Position numbers and translations under genes: made by a program. The notes beneath the pieces were generated by a model that ran no database searches, was not told the DNA's origin, and was given only the letters and a program-made list of their open reading frames with translations. Source: Nemania diffusa (lineage: Eukaryota; Ascomycota; Sordariomycetes; Xylariales; Xylariaceae). From it: a DNA stretch of 64,000 nucleotides. Shown here one piece after another: positions 44,769-55,030 of the stretch. The stretch spans positions 2,356,001 to 2,420,000 of the forward strand of contig JBBPUQ010000009.1 of NCBI GenBank assembly GCA_038501195.1, in the 5' to 3' direction. Position 1 is the stretch's first letter; each line of letters opens with the position of its first letter.

Positions 44769-45801
44769 AGACGCTAAAAGAGGCTCATTTTTGGCCTGTG
44801 ACCTCAAGAACGAGGAGAAGAAGAAGAGGAGGAAGAAAATGAATGAGTGATGAGGGTTACACTTGGTCTTCTTAGAAGGCCGCGACTCTCGTCAAAGCCA
44901 GCGGCAAGACGGCAACAAATATCATGACATGGTCATCCGATTATTCATGTCCACAACGGCAAAGGAGGCTCAGACGCCAGATGGATTTCGGGTTGGTGTA
45001 TCAGGTACCAGCTGATATAACCTATGTAGCTACGCTGCCTCTTCCCGGTACGAAGGGATTTGAAAATAACCTAAGATTAGCCTAGGACAGGTAGCTAAGG
45101 TATCATGGGACGCGCCATCAAAGCTACAAGACAGCTTTAGACCGCGCCATGTATCGGAAGGTATGACATAGACTAGATAGCATAGACGTTAGGTCATACA
45201 CAAGATCAAATATTTGGCGTACAACAAAATGCACAATCACAACATTAAAAGATATCACTATTTATGGATCAAGTCTCAGTTTTTAATTTCGGGTGATATA
45301 ACAAGTCTGACGTAAACATCACAAACGCCGGCCATATCTCTTCCTTTCCTATCTTTGGATTATAATCCGGTTCCCCGACCGGTGAGGCAAAAGTACATTG
45401 AGCTCAGAGTGCTGTACAAACATGACAGGGATTTTGACAAATGAGGTGTTATGCGAGGGTGTGAGGCTGAGGGCCAGTTACACAAATTAATAGAACAAGT
45501 GTTTCCGGTCTGGATTGTGCTACCGAAACTGGAATGTTCTGCTCTCTCTCAAGTATTGTTTGGAGAGTGATGTAGAAATAGCAATGTAGCCTTGCGCAAC
45601 GAAGAAAGGGAAAGCGCGGCACCGCGCCACGTATCTGGTATTAACTCCTCCAGGAAGAGCTATGAACGGGAACTCCATTATGCAGCGCACCTAGTGTAGA
45701 GACGTGTTGCAGAATAACAGCGAGAAAAACAACGCAAAAGCAGATGAGTTGGTCGTGACTTCGTTAAGATGCTGTGCTGAACCGCCTTCGCCCATCGTTG
45801 C
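44769..45801. other. Convergent 3' spacer, 1 kb
   Basis: Lies between two genes that converge. GA-rich at 44810-44860; otherwise no feature. Confidence 0.4.
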
Positions 45802-47029
45802 TTAAAGACGTTTTCCTGGTACGAGGATAAAGAGCAGCGAAATGGCAGCATCGACAAGGATGGTGACAGCAAGTACAGTGATCGAGCGCTTGACTAGCAG
45901 TTTGCGTACATAGGGCTCTCGAATTCGTACGAAGGCGAAAGGTGTGTATTCAGTAAGACCGAGAAGGGCCATGAGAGGATCTAAAGAGTACTGGTATGAC
46001 GCGAGGCAATAGACGCCAATTGTAAATGGTAGGATTTCCTTTTGAGATTTGTCAGTGAGTCTGTAAGCAGATTATTAAGGCTGGAGGGAGAAACGTACCC
46101 AGCATCGAGTGCTACGGGGTGCATTCAGGAAAATGAGCACAAAAGCAGTCCAGAATCCACCGAACATGGAGATGAGACCAAGAATCAATCGTGCGATGAT
46201 AGTAGGCGGGATAAGATTGCCGAGGGCGCGAGCTCTCAGGAACCCGGGGAACGCGTCGCGCTCCATGGCTTGGAAGACGTAGTCCTTGGCTACGTCGAAT
46301 ACTTCAGGATCGTCACGTCCGTCCTGTTCAATTGCGGTGGTAATATCGGTGGTGATGGAGCCGGGCAGCGTGATCTCGCGTTCAGCACCGGGAAGCAGAA
46401 ATGTGTACAGGATCTTCTCCGCCGATGCCCTGATATCCTCTCTCGCGACAGCTTGTCCTGGCGAGGTAGAATCCGTGGTAAGACCTTGAGAGCTCAGCTG
46501 GGTACTGGCTCTCGTCCGTCGCTCTTGACTGCCTTGTGGTGAATCGTATAATGCGCTAGGTGCAGGTTGGTCACGCAAATACGCGGACATCTGTGCGTTC
46601 TGCTCTCGTTCCTTTTCAGTCCCCGTAGAAGGTCCGGCGCTGATATCACCAATCGCTTCCAAGGCCCTCGAAGATCTTCTCGATTCCTCTTTCTCAAGAT
46701 CAGGGGTCCCAACTAATACGGATCTTCGTAGTTCTCGGACGTAATGGCGACAGAGTGACATATGTTGCGCTACATCAAGCCTAGTATGGTGAGTATGGTA
46801 AGTTTCCAGCTGAATTCGTGGGGCATCAATCAAGGACCTACCAGAAGTCTAGGTAGTCAACTGAGCGTTGCTGATCGCGCATGTATATGTAGAAGGAAAA
46901 CAAGTCAACAGGAGGATGGGTCCTGCGGCTTAAAACTTCGAAAAGTGTAGGCAACCGGTTTCTCTGGAGATCTGGCATTGGCGAAGGAGCATGGTTATCG
47001 TCCGGGGGACCACCACCCTGGAACGCCAT
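45802..47029 (-). CDS. RGS-domain membrane protein, Rax1-like
   Basis: Three exons (46842-47029, 46099-46780, 45802-46038) join to 368 residues. The start of the domain, LPTLFEVLSRRTHPPVDLFSFYIYMRDQQRSVDYLDFWLDVAQHMSL, is the hallmark of fungal Rax1-type RGS proteins, with the DFWL block rebuilt by splicing. A Ser/Arg-rich low-complexity insert follows, then the second half of the RGS fold (VFDVAKDYVFQAMERDAFPGFLRA). The C-terminal part has about three hydrophobic helices (IIARLILGLISMFGGFWTAFVLIFL, ILPFTIGVYCLASYQY, ITVLAVTILVDAAISLLFILV). In yeast Rax1 marks bud sites with Rax2; in moulds RGS proteins of this class affect growth and stress. Whether it acts on a G-alpha is not established here. 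Confidence 0.82.
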
Positions 47030-48301
47030 TTTGTATAATTGGCGTGGATAGCCAGGCACTATTAGAATAAACAATCGATGGGTATGAAGAATGCAATAGA
47101 TGGGGTCCTGAGGTCGCCTTTATCTCGATGAGATCGAATGTTGTGTTAAATAAGGGAGCCGGCGAGGTTGGTGTTGGAGGAATCGCTGCACAGGTGGATT
47201 GGGTTATATTGGTTGCCAAAAGAGCTATAGCCCTTTGTTTGCCAGACTCAATCTCGAAGCCCTTGGCTAACAGCGCAGTGAAGCGAACGAGGGAAACTGC
47301 GCGCTGCGCTGGGTATTCTGGGTTAGAATGGCGAGAGGTCGTTCAGGGAATGAAGTCACAAAATCGAGAACGGATTCAATGAAGGACGGGCTAGCTGTTT
47401 CGACCTTGTACATCAGGTACCGACCCCCTAAAATTACCTCCATTTAGCAGCGGGCTATGGCATCCAATCACAGGACGCTATTTGTCGCACTACAACACAC
47501 GAGCCACAGCAACGGCTAGACATTATTTCAAGAGCCCGTGACATGATGTAAATCAATTGAGAGACAGGAACGATTTCTAGTAGGAATTGTGACTATGAAG
47601 CCTAGCATAAGCATCTGATGATTCAAAGAATTGGTGGCGTTCAGCATCTCTACCTAGGTATAAATAGGTATAGAGTTAGGTAGGTACTGTAGGCTACCCG
47701 CATGTGCATGGTCATGCAACAGCTGGCTGCAAGGAAGGCAGCTGCGAAATCTTGTGCTCGTATCCCTTTAAAGTTTAGAGACCCCCTCGGCTAGGTGACG
47801 CATATGCTAGGTATACCAATAAAATGCTTCCTCGAGCCTACCTACAGTAGTATTAATGTCTGATTGGATGTATCTGATTATGGAAAAACCCCGTTATTCC
47901 TCTCTTAAGCGAGGGGGTCTCTAAGTAAACTTAGTAAAGGGATACGTAGGTACATCTTTCTGATGGACGCATAGCGGGGCAAAAGCCACACCTGTAATTT
48001 AGATAGGGAATGATTCAAGCCACACACACATCATTCATAAACAGCACAGACCACTCAAAATCCCCCCTCTACCCTAAGATTGATTGGCTCGTTTACCGAG
48101 ATTTCTCCATGCCCTCAGCTTCCCACATCTGGTCTTAGGTTTTTTTCTCGATTTCGCAAGTCAATCATATACTACCACCTAACGCGGGACATCTTTCGAC
48201 AACTAACCCCAGACACCCACAGCAGTAAGGACGCCGCCTACTCGTAACAATTACGCGATATCTTCAATCAACCGAATCACTGATTTTCCGAATTACAGAA
48301 A
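47030..48301. promoter_or_regulatory. Divergent upstream region of the RGS and ribosomal-protein genes
   Basis: 1.3 kb. Close to the L31 start are a reverse CCAAT box (ATTGG near 48083), a CTACCCTAAG word (about 48068-48077) resembling teloboxes in ribosomal-protein promoters, and pyrimidine tracts. TAGGTAGGTA words occur near 47650-47690. No extra exon supported. Confidence 0.4.
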
Positions 48302-48862
48302 ATGTCGTCCAAGGGAAAGAAGCCGGCGAAGTCCGCCATCGAGCAGGTCGTTGCTCGCGAGTACACCATCCACATGCACAAGAGAGTACGTCAACTCAGC
48401 CGGACACCTCACGGGGACGACTGCTCGTAAGAGGTTATGAAGGGGAAATGCTGACAATGTGGAAAGATGCACGGTGTGACCTTCAAGAAGCGGGCCCCTC
48501 GCGCCATCAAGGAGATCAAGGCCTTTGCTGTGAAGGCTATGGTACGACAACACTTCCATTCCACCTATGCCCATTTATACGATCCCCGCCATCTATACTG
48601 GTGGCTTTGATAACCCCCATATGAATGCTGGAACTGGAAGCTAACGTAGAAATCCTAGGGTACCACCGACGTCCGTCTAGACCCCCAACTGAACAAGAAG
48701 GTCTGGGAGCAGGGTATCAAGGGTGTCCCATACAGACTACGCATCCGCATCAGCCGTAGACGAAACGACGAAGAGGATGCCAAGGAGAAGCTCTACAGCT
48801 ATGTCCAGGCCGTCAACGTCAAGAACCCCAAGGGCCTGGTGACAGTTGTCGTGGAGGAGTAA
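48302..48862 (+). CDS. RPL31: 60S ribosomal protein L31
   Basis: Three exons (48302-48385, 48467-48541, 48659-48862) give 120 residues, the normal length. The sequence [28 protein letters not shown], then [21 protein letters not shown], then [33 protein letters not shown], and [12 protein letters not shown] is unmistakable eL31. The protein sits near the peptide exit tunnel and binds the ribosome-associated chaperone complex. Both introns are in phase 0, and codon choice is strongly C-ending, as expected of a highly expressed gene. Confidence 0.97.
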
Positions 48863-49566
48863 GAAGGGCGGCCGACCAACGATCAAACAAACGAAACAGC
48901 GTAAAGCTGAGAAAAATTGGGTCTTTTATTCGTTCGAGATAGGGAGACGGATCAAGAAGATACCGGATAGGCGCGTTCATGTAGGGCATGGTTTCGGAGT
49001 TCCTCCTGGCTTCATGGAATTTAGCCTCACTAGTCGATGAATCAAGACATGTGAGCACCTACGAGCTCGATGGGCACAAATGATGTGTGATGAGTATGAA
49101 TGAGGGCCGCCTATACCTGCCTAGGTTATGTTAGTTCTGTGAGAGAGCCGATCGCATCGGGGACATGACAGCGTTCGGCGCAACATTCTCCTAGCTCAAC
49201 CTAACAAATGCTACCTAGTATTCTCTACATTCACATCTCCTTGATCATGAATCGAGTGTCACATTTTATGCGTAGAATTAAAACGAATCAGTGTAAAGCG
49301 TATGGCGATATCATCGAAAGGAGGACAACAGTCTCCCATCTCACTCAAATATGGGTAGCGAATATCCATATCAACCGTTGCTAGTCCCAACCCCAATAAC
49401 AAATCTAAAACCCTGGCATGCTAGGTGCCTATGCAAGGGCTAAAGGGTTATCAACCCAACTCCTGTTCTCCGGTGCTGGTGGATAGGCCGTCAAAATCCC
49501 AATAGAAACAAACGATACGCAAGACACAAAGACCGATCTACTATACAATCGTTTCCCTTTGTCCCT
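48863..49566. other. Convergent 3' spacer
   Basis: 0.7 kb between converging L31 and E2 genes. No feature beyond probable untranslated sequence. Confidence 0.4.
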
Positions 49567-50253
49567 TCAATCATCATCAATATCACGGTGGCGGCCGATA
49601 ACCTTCCGCTTGAACTCTTCGGCGTCCTTGTCCCAGAGTTCAGCTGCCTCACCATTCAGAGGTGATGAGCTAAGGATGAACTGTCAGTCCGGGTGGTCCT
49701 CAAGTCGGGTGGAAAGCAAAGAACAGTTAGGGAGATCAAACACTTACTTGTTGGGCTCTCCGAGAAGACTCTGCAGACTCAATAGAACAGTCTGGACGTT
49801 GTAGGCAGCCGTCCATTTATCCTTCAAGATATCGAGGCAGATGCGACCTGAAAAGTCAACATTTGGGTGATAGATGGGAGTCTTGAACAGCACAGTCGGC
49901 GGCGCATAGGGGTAATTCGAAGGGAAGGCAAAAGACAGCTTAAAGGTTAGACCCGAGTAGGGAGTATCTTCGGGCCCGTCGATTGTTGCTGCCCATGACA
50001 TTAAGTTTCCATCCGCAGAGGGAAAGGCTGAGACACCAGGAGCAGGGGAGGTCATCAACTGCATGAGCTCTGTTTGTAGTCTATAGGCCGAGGTTAGATC
50101 ATGGCTCTTCTTAACAAGCGTGGATGCAGAACAGGAAACGTGGCTAGGATATCTGTACCTCTTGGCGACACTCTGCGCATCAGGTCCCTTTCGGGTACCG
50201 CCGAGCTTAGCCGCCGCAACGCTACCAGGAGCTGAGTTTTGGGAGTCCTCCAT
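49567..50253 (-). CDS. Ubiquitin-conjugating enzyme E2, UBE2C/Ubc11 type
   Basis: Three exons (50159-50253, 49748-50080, 49567-49669) give 176 residues. The E2 core has the HPN triad ([17 protein letters not shown]) with catalytic Cys in [11 protein letters not shown], preceded by PYAPPTVLF and followed by [13 protein letters not shown] and [15 protein letters not shown]. An N-terminal extension of about 30 residues before LQTELMQLM and the block [14 protein letters not shown] are characteristic of UBE2C, the E2 that starts ubiquitin chains for the anaphase-promoting complex on cyclin B and securin. It therefore likely acts at mitotic exit. The gene is divergent from the checkpoint kinase at 51527. 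Confidence 0.88.
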
Positions 50254-51526
50254 TGTGCGATACACTCTCTTTTATAATAATATTTGCCAGTTGAGAATCT
50301 GAGCAGACTTGAAGCTAGTCTCTCCCGCGGTATTTGAGCAAGGCTTTGGTCGGGTTGTCGGGTAGTGCACCTTTGCACCTGTGCTAGATTCGGAGGCTGC
50401 GATAGTTCGTCCGGTGGGTGGGAATGCAGGAGTTGAAAGAAAAGGTCGAGAGAAGAAAGGCGAGCTGGAATGCGGTGGCTGTTAGCGCAAAACCGTTTTC
50501 TTCAAACAATCCAGCGCTCTTATTCAGTTGAGCAGCAACCGCATGAATTACCAAGTACAAACAAGAGGGGTTGTGTGTACAGGCGGGAGTCAAGGAATGT
50601 GAGGTCAAGAGTTGTACGAACCTGATTATCAATGATATGGCCTTGGGCGGTGATATAGGTACCTTGAAGGATATGAAATATAGGAGCCGGTAATAAGATG
50701 AGGAAGAAGTCGCAGGGAAGAACAGTCAATAAATCGTATTCGATAGTGCAGCTTCAGTTTCGGTTGGGGGTCAAGTTGGTTAGGTAAACAACAAGTGCTC
50801 AACAACAACCTTATTTAAGAATTACCTATGGAACCCCGCAGGGCCCTAGCAACCGCACCCAACCATGATACACAATGGCTCTAGTCTAGGTACCTATAGG
50901 TATATTAGCGATAAGATTGGCACTGTAGATACCTAGGTACACTTCAATCTCCACGCTTCCGTTGACCAATCAAATGCTAGTATTTCTGAAAAAGAGGTAC
51001 CCAGCCAATCCGAACCATCATCATCAACTACATACCGCCCCCAAGCCCCCAAGCCCGACCATAGGTAGGTAAGCCGCCCATAGAGCGCCTACTGTACCTA
51101 CCTCTGTAAAGAACCCGAATTATACCAGAGCTCTCAGGACCAACGAATTCCGACCAAATAACTTGTTCTCAAACAAAGCAACCACGCCGGTCTGGTCGCA
51201 ATCAGTCCTACCCTTGCATCCCATTTTGACCCCTAAGTCGTTCAAAGCGTGTCGGGACGCGTCAGGACGCGTCAAACACACCTAATCTAAGCAACATGGT
51301 AAGTTTAAGCCGTCTTGAAATAGGTATCTACGGGTTACAACCGCGACTACTATTTACGAGCACAATGGTGCCCTTTTATATGGTGTTGTCGAGGGTATCC
51401 TCAACAACATAAGTTTTTATTCTTATTTTTATTTTTATTTCTCCCTACATCATCAAAGTCTGCAAACGTGAAATGAAGTGAACGTGCTTATTAATCTCAC
51501 TAAATCGGATCCTTGTACTAAATATT
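50254..51526. promoter_or_regulatory. Divergent upstream region of the E2 and Chk1 genes
   Basis: 1.3 kb. Contains the tandem ACGCGT boxes listed separately, CTACCTA/TAGGTA words at 50890-50945 and 51064-51105, and a TTTTTA-type repeat near 51414-51440. A possible mini-exon ATG (51296-51298) with a perfect GTAAGT donor is described in the findings. Confidence 0.45.
51257..51272. promoter_or_regulatory. Tandem MluI cell-cycle boxes (ACGCGT) upstream of Chk1
   Basis: Two perfect ACGCGT words (51257-51262 and 51267-51272) sit exactly 10 bp apart inside a repeated GGACGCGTCA. This is the MBF (Mbp1/Swi6, Cdc10 in fission yeast) site that drives G1/S transcription of replication and checkpoint genes. 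The palindromic site, perfect spacing and location just upstream of a checkpoint-kinase gene favour function; binding is not shown. Confidence 0.7.
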
Positions 51527-53231
51527 ATGGAACAGTCTCAGCTAGATCCTCTACCAAACGATCTGCCGTTCAGAATAATATCAGCAACCATCGGAAGAGG
51601 AGCATATGCATCGTAAGATACTTGACCAGCTTTTGAAGTCTAGTTATATGACTAACTAACCTTTCAGTGTCAAGAAAGCCGTGCCTCTAGATGCACCGTC
51701 CCCTATATTTGCAGTAAAGTTGATACACAAGGGTTATGCACTCCGAAATGGCCGCATATCTGCTAAGCAGATCGCCATGGAGGTATCGCTCCATTCACAT
51801 ATCGGTCAACACCCGAATATAATCGAATGGTTCGCCACCGGCGAGGATCATGTTTGGCGGTGGATAGCCATGGAGTATGCCGAGGGAGGTGATCTCTTCG
51901 ACAAGATTGAGGCTGACGTAGGCGTCACTGAGGACATCGCACACCTCTACTTTCTCCAACTCATCAGTGGCGTAAGCTTCATGCATTCTAAGGGCGTGGC
52001 TCATCGCGATCTCAAGCCCGAGAATATCCTCATGTCGGAAAGTGGCAATCTGAAGCTTGCAGATTTTGGCTTAGCAACTATGTTCGAGTACAAAGGCCAG
52101 AAGAAGTTAAGCGCTACCATGTGCGGCAGCCCGCCTTACATCGCCCCTGAAGTTCTTGCTTGCTCTAGAGCTGATAGAAGATCTGGTGATATCACCAAGT
52201 ACGCCCCTGAACTAGTCGACATATGGTCGTGTGGTGTTATCCTATTTGTGTTACTGGTTGGTAACACGCCATGGGAAGAACCAACTGCCCAGAGTTGGGA
52301 ATTCCAGGAATATAGAAAGACGAATGGCCACAGCTCTGATAGCCTCTGGGAAAGGATTCCCGTCGATGCACTCTCATTGCTTAGGGGCATGATGAATATC
52401 GATCTTAAAAAACGATTCTCTTTTGCCCAAATCCGACAACATCCCTGGTACACCCGGACTAACAAATTCCTCGCAGAGGACGGCCAGATTTCCGATCCGA
52501 TAAATCTAGCAACGAAGATGCTTGAAAATCTCCATATTGACTTCAGCCAGCGAGCCCCTCAGTCTCAACGACCTTCACAGCCATCCCAAGATGCCATGGA
52601 CATTGATGGGAGCAGCTCCGACCACACCAGAATCTCTGCGAGCCAACCCGAAACCCCCATTAACGATGTCCTCTTCGACTGGGAGAGGCCGGCCTTGCGC
52701 TCTTTTGGAATGCATGCTATCTCCTCAACACAACCGATATCCAGGGCTGACGCATCCCTCCCACCCAGCGCCACGCAGTCCACTAACTTTTTCGACGCTC
52801 TTGCCGAGGAACCATCAATGAGCCAATTCTCTCAAACTCCTAGTGTGCCTATGACATTAACACAGCGTGCGAGAAAGTTCCGAGATATTGTACCAGCACA
52901 TTCCTTCACGCGCTTCTTCTCGCATGTTCCCCCGCAACTGCTTGTGCAGATGTTGAGCGACGCGCTCCACAATCTAAACGTACCATTACCATCAGCGCAA
53001 CCCTATCTCGGCCAAGGAGATCATGTAGCCACGCTTAGGGTTAAGACTCTTGATGATCGCAAGCAAGGCTTACATGGGGAGATCCTACTTGATAAATACT
53101 ACCTCCCCGAATCCCAGGAACTACTCGAGGTTCGCTTTGTCAAACTCAAAGGAGACCCCTTGGAGTGGCGGCGTTTTTTCAAGAAGGTTGTGCTATTATG
53201 CAAGGACGGGGTGTACAAGCCTGAGGCTTAG
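51527..53231 (+). CDS. CHK1: DNA-damage checkpoint kinase Chk1
   Basis: Exons 51527-51612 and 51668-53231 (55-nt intron) give 549 residues. The kinase domain has the glycine loop IGRGAYAS (rebuilt by splicing), the AVKLIHK lysine, HRDLKPEN catalytic loop, DFGLA metal site and PPYIAPEV before the P+1 loop. A linker rich in SQ/TQ pairs follows (QSQRPSQPSQD, ASQPE, STQP, ATQS, SQFSQ), a typical target cluster for the ATR/Mec1 kinases. The C-terminal 150 residues (FTRFFSHVPPQLLVQML ... EVRFVKLKGDPLEWRRFFKKVV) match the regulatory KA1-like domain. The kinase arrests the cycle after DNA damage or replication stress. An alternative start from a three-base exon at 51296 is possible and would change only the first residues. 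Confidence 0.93.
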
Positions 53232-53626
53232 AAAGCAAGGCATGATCAACCAGTTACTGACAGCACAGATGATGGAAAACAGGGGTAACTCATAGACCAC
53301 TCCCTAATGAGGAAAGTCACTTCCTGCTGCCTCGTAACAATGGGCTCGCAGCATTACGGATACAGAGTTGTTAATCTATAGAGGGTTTACCGCACAGTCA
53401 CGAGAGCCTATTAGCCTCGTGTCAACATTAATGAGAACGATGGTTTATTTCACAAAATTTGTGTCTTGTTCTTTTATTAGCCATGTATCTTCCGAAGCCA
53501 AGTCTCGTGACATTAAACCATCCACACTATCACGGTGGGTATCTTAAAGCAATCTCGAAATCTGAGAAATTGCCCAAAACCTCCTGTTGCACTAGATATC
53601 CCAAGGTCGCTTATGTCACAGCATTC
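53232..53626. other. Convergent 3' spacer
   Basis: About 0.4 kb between converging Chk1 and SprT-like genes; no feature seen. Confidence 0.4.
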
Positions 53627-55030
53627 TCATACTCTCATTCTCTGCCATGCTCTTCTCGTAAGTCGGTTGATAAGCCCCAGAACTATCAGAAACAGCGGGG
53701 TCTCTTTCGACTCCTCCGACTCATCAGAATCACTATTATGTTTGTAGGCTGCGAGGTCCTCCACCTCGTCGAAGTCACGCTCCCGAATCATCTCAATTTC
53801 ATCGGCTACCTCGATCTTATCGGTGCTCTGTTTGGCCTTCTTGTATGTAATGGGCCAGAAGGATCTGCGTTCTGTCCTAGCCTTGAGCAGCGCCTGGACA
53901 GTGTTGCCTGTATCGATCAGTTTCGATTTGGAGACTTTGGTGGTGCCGATCCGGGCAGCGGACATGTATATGTGCATTCCAGGTTCTCTACCAAGTGGTT
54001 TCATATCCTTCATGGTGACCTTGACCTTTCCATTTGCATCCATCGATACCCCCCCACTCGAGTCCCCTGCCATAGTGGCAGCGTTGTAGGCACGGGAGTT
54101 GTTGGTTCTGCCGATCAGCTGCCGGAACTTTCGCAACTCTTGGTTGCGGTGGAATCTGACTTCGTCGAAGCTGCCATGACCCCTTCCATCAGCAGAGCTC
54201 CTTAGCACCCCTTCTAGACCAATATCCCACGTCCTCAGCGTATCGTCTATACTGTCCATCATCATTAAGAAGCTCGGTCCATGCCCAGTAACTCCGCTCG
54301 TGTTGACCATATTGCAGTGGCATTGTAAGCAGTGGCACATATATAATGACAGGTATGCGTGCACCATCTCATGCAGAAGTACCCGGATGTAGTAACAAGG
54401 AGGCCAGCCTTCTGAGTAGAATGACGGACCGGCGACGTGGATCGCTGAGATCAGGCCGTAGCCCCGGATATAGTGATCCATGTTAAACCCCGCGTTTACG
54501 TCTAGGAGAGAGTTGGCAAAAATGGGCAATAATGGTGATTCCTTATCCCACAACTTAAAGAAGATGAGGGGAGCCGGCTTCTTCGTCATTGCGCCGAAAA
54601 AGAAAAATTGATCAAATAGCCGCATGAATCGCCGCATATCACAACTCCTAATAGGCTGGTTCATGTTCTTGACTTTTTCATACAACGAAATGATATTTTG
54701 GCGGGCCGAAATTTGCTTTGGGGTCAAGTTGAGGTCACCTTCGGTTGGATAGTAACTGAAGATGGTGTTCTCAACTAGAGTTTGATGCTTGTATTGTCGC
54801 AGCTTAAGCTTGAAGTCAAGGGTAGTCCCGATTCCCGTGTAACCTGGCCATGGTGGATGTTTTCCTTCAATCGGGACAACTGGTGAGCGAATTGTCGAGT
54901 TGATCGCAACGTTGCCAAGTTTACTGGCTATGAGCTCGACGCGCTTCCTCAGGCTCAATTTCTCAGTGACTTTATCGGACGGTTGAGACATGTTGTTATC
55001 AGTTGTATTGGTTGTGCTCTCTGAATCCAT
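53627..55030 (-). CDS. SprT-like zinc metalloprotease
   Basis: Single-exon frame of 467 residues from ATG 55030. The catalytic motif HEMVHAY (H220, E221, H224) and a third ligand in GHGPSF (H250) give the HExxH...H zinc site of SprT-like proteases, the family of Spartan/Wss1-type enzymes that cut proteins crosslinked to DNA. The segment between (MCHCLQCHCN) is unusually Cys-rich. A helix-rich region precedes the domain and a basic, Ser-rich region follows. No clear SHP box, PIP box or UBZ finger of SPRTN was recognised, so assignment to crosslink repair is an inference from the domain. The C-terminal tail ends in FLIVLGLINRLTRRAWQ, a hydrophobic-basic helix. It converges on Chk1. Confidence 0.78.
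   Translation of the reverse strand: MDSESTTNTTDNNMSQPSDKVTEKLSLRKRVELIASKLGNVAINSTIRSPVVPIEGKHPPWPGYTGIGTTLDFKLKLRQYKHQTLVENTIFSYYPTEGDLNLTPKQISARQNIISLYEKVKNMNQPIRSCDMRRFMRLFDQFFFFGAMTKKPAPLIFFKLWDKESPLLPIFANSLLDVNAGFNMDHYIRGYGLISAIHVAGPSFYSEGWPPCYYIRVLLHEMVHAYLSLYMCHCLQCHCNMVNTSGVTGHGPSFLMMMDSIDDTLRTWDIGLEGVLRSSADGRGHGSFDEVRFHRNQELRKFRQLIGRTNNSRAYNAATMAGDSSGGVSMDANGKVKVTMKDMKPLGREPGMHIYMSAARIGTTKVSKSKLIDTGNTVQALLKARTERRSFWPITYKKAKQSTDKIEVADEIEMIRERDFDEVEDLAAYKHNSDSDESEESKETPLFLIVLGLINRLTRRAWQRMRV

Noticed and set aside
53459..54205. 248-codon plus-strand frame
   Set aside because: Antisense of the SprT-like gene; no recognisable domain.
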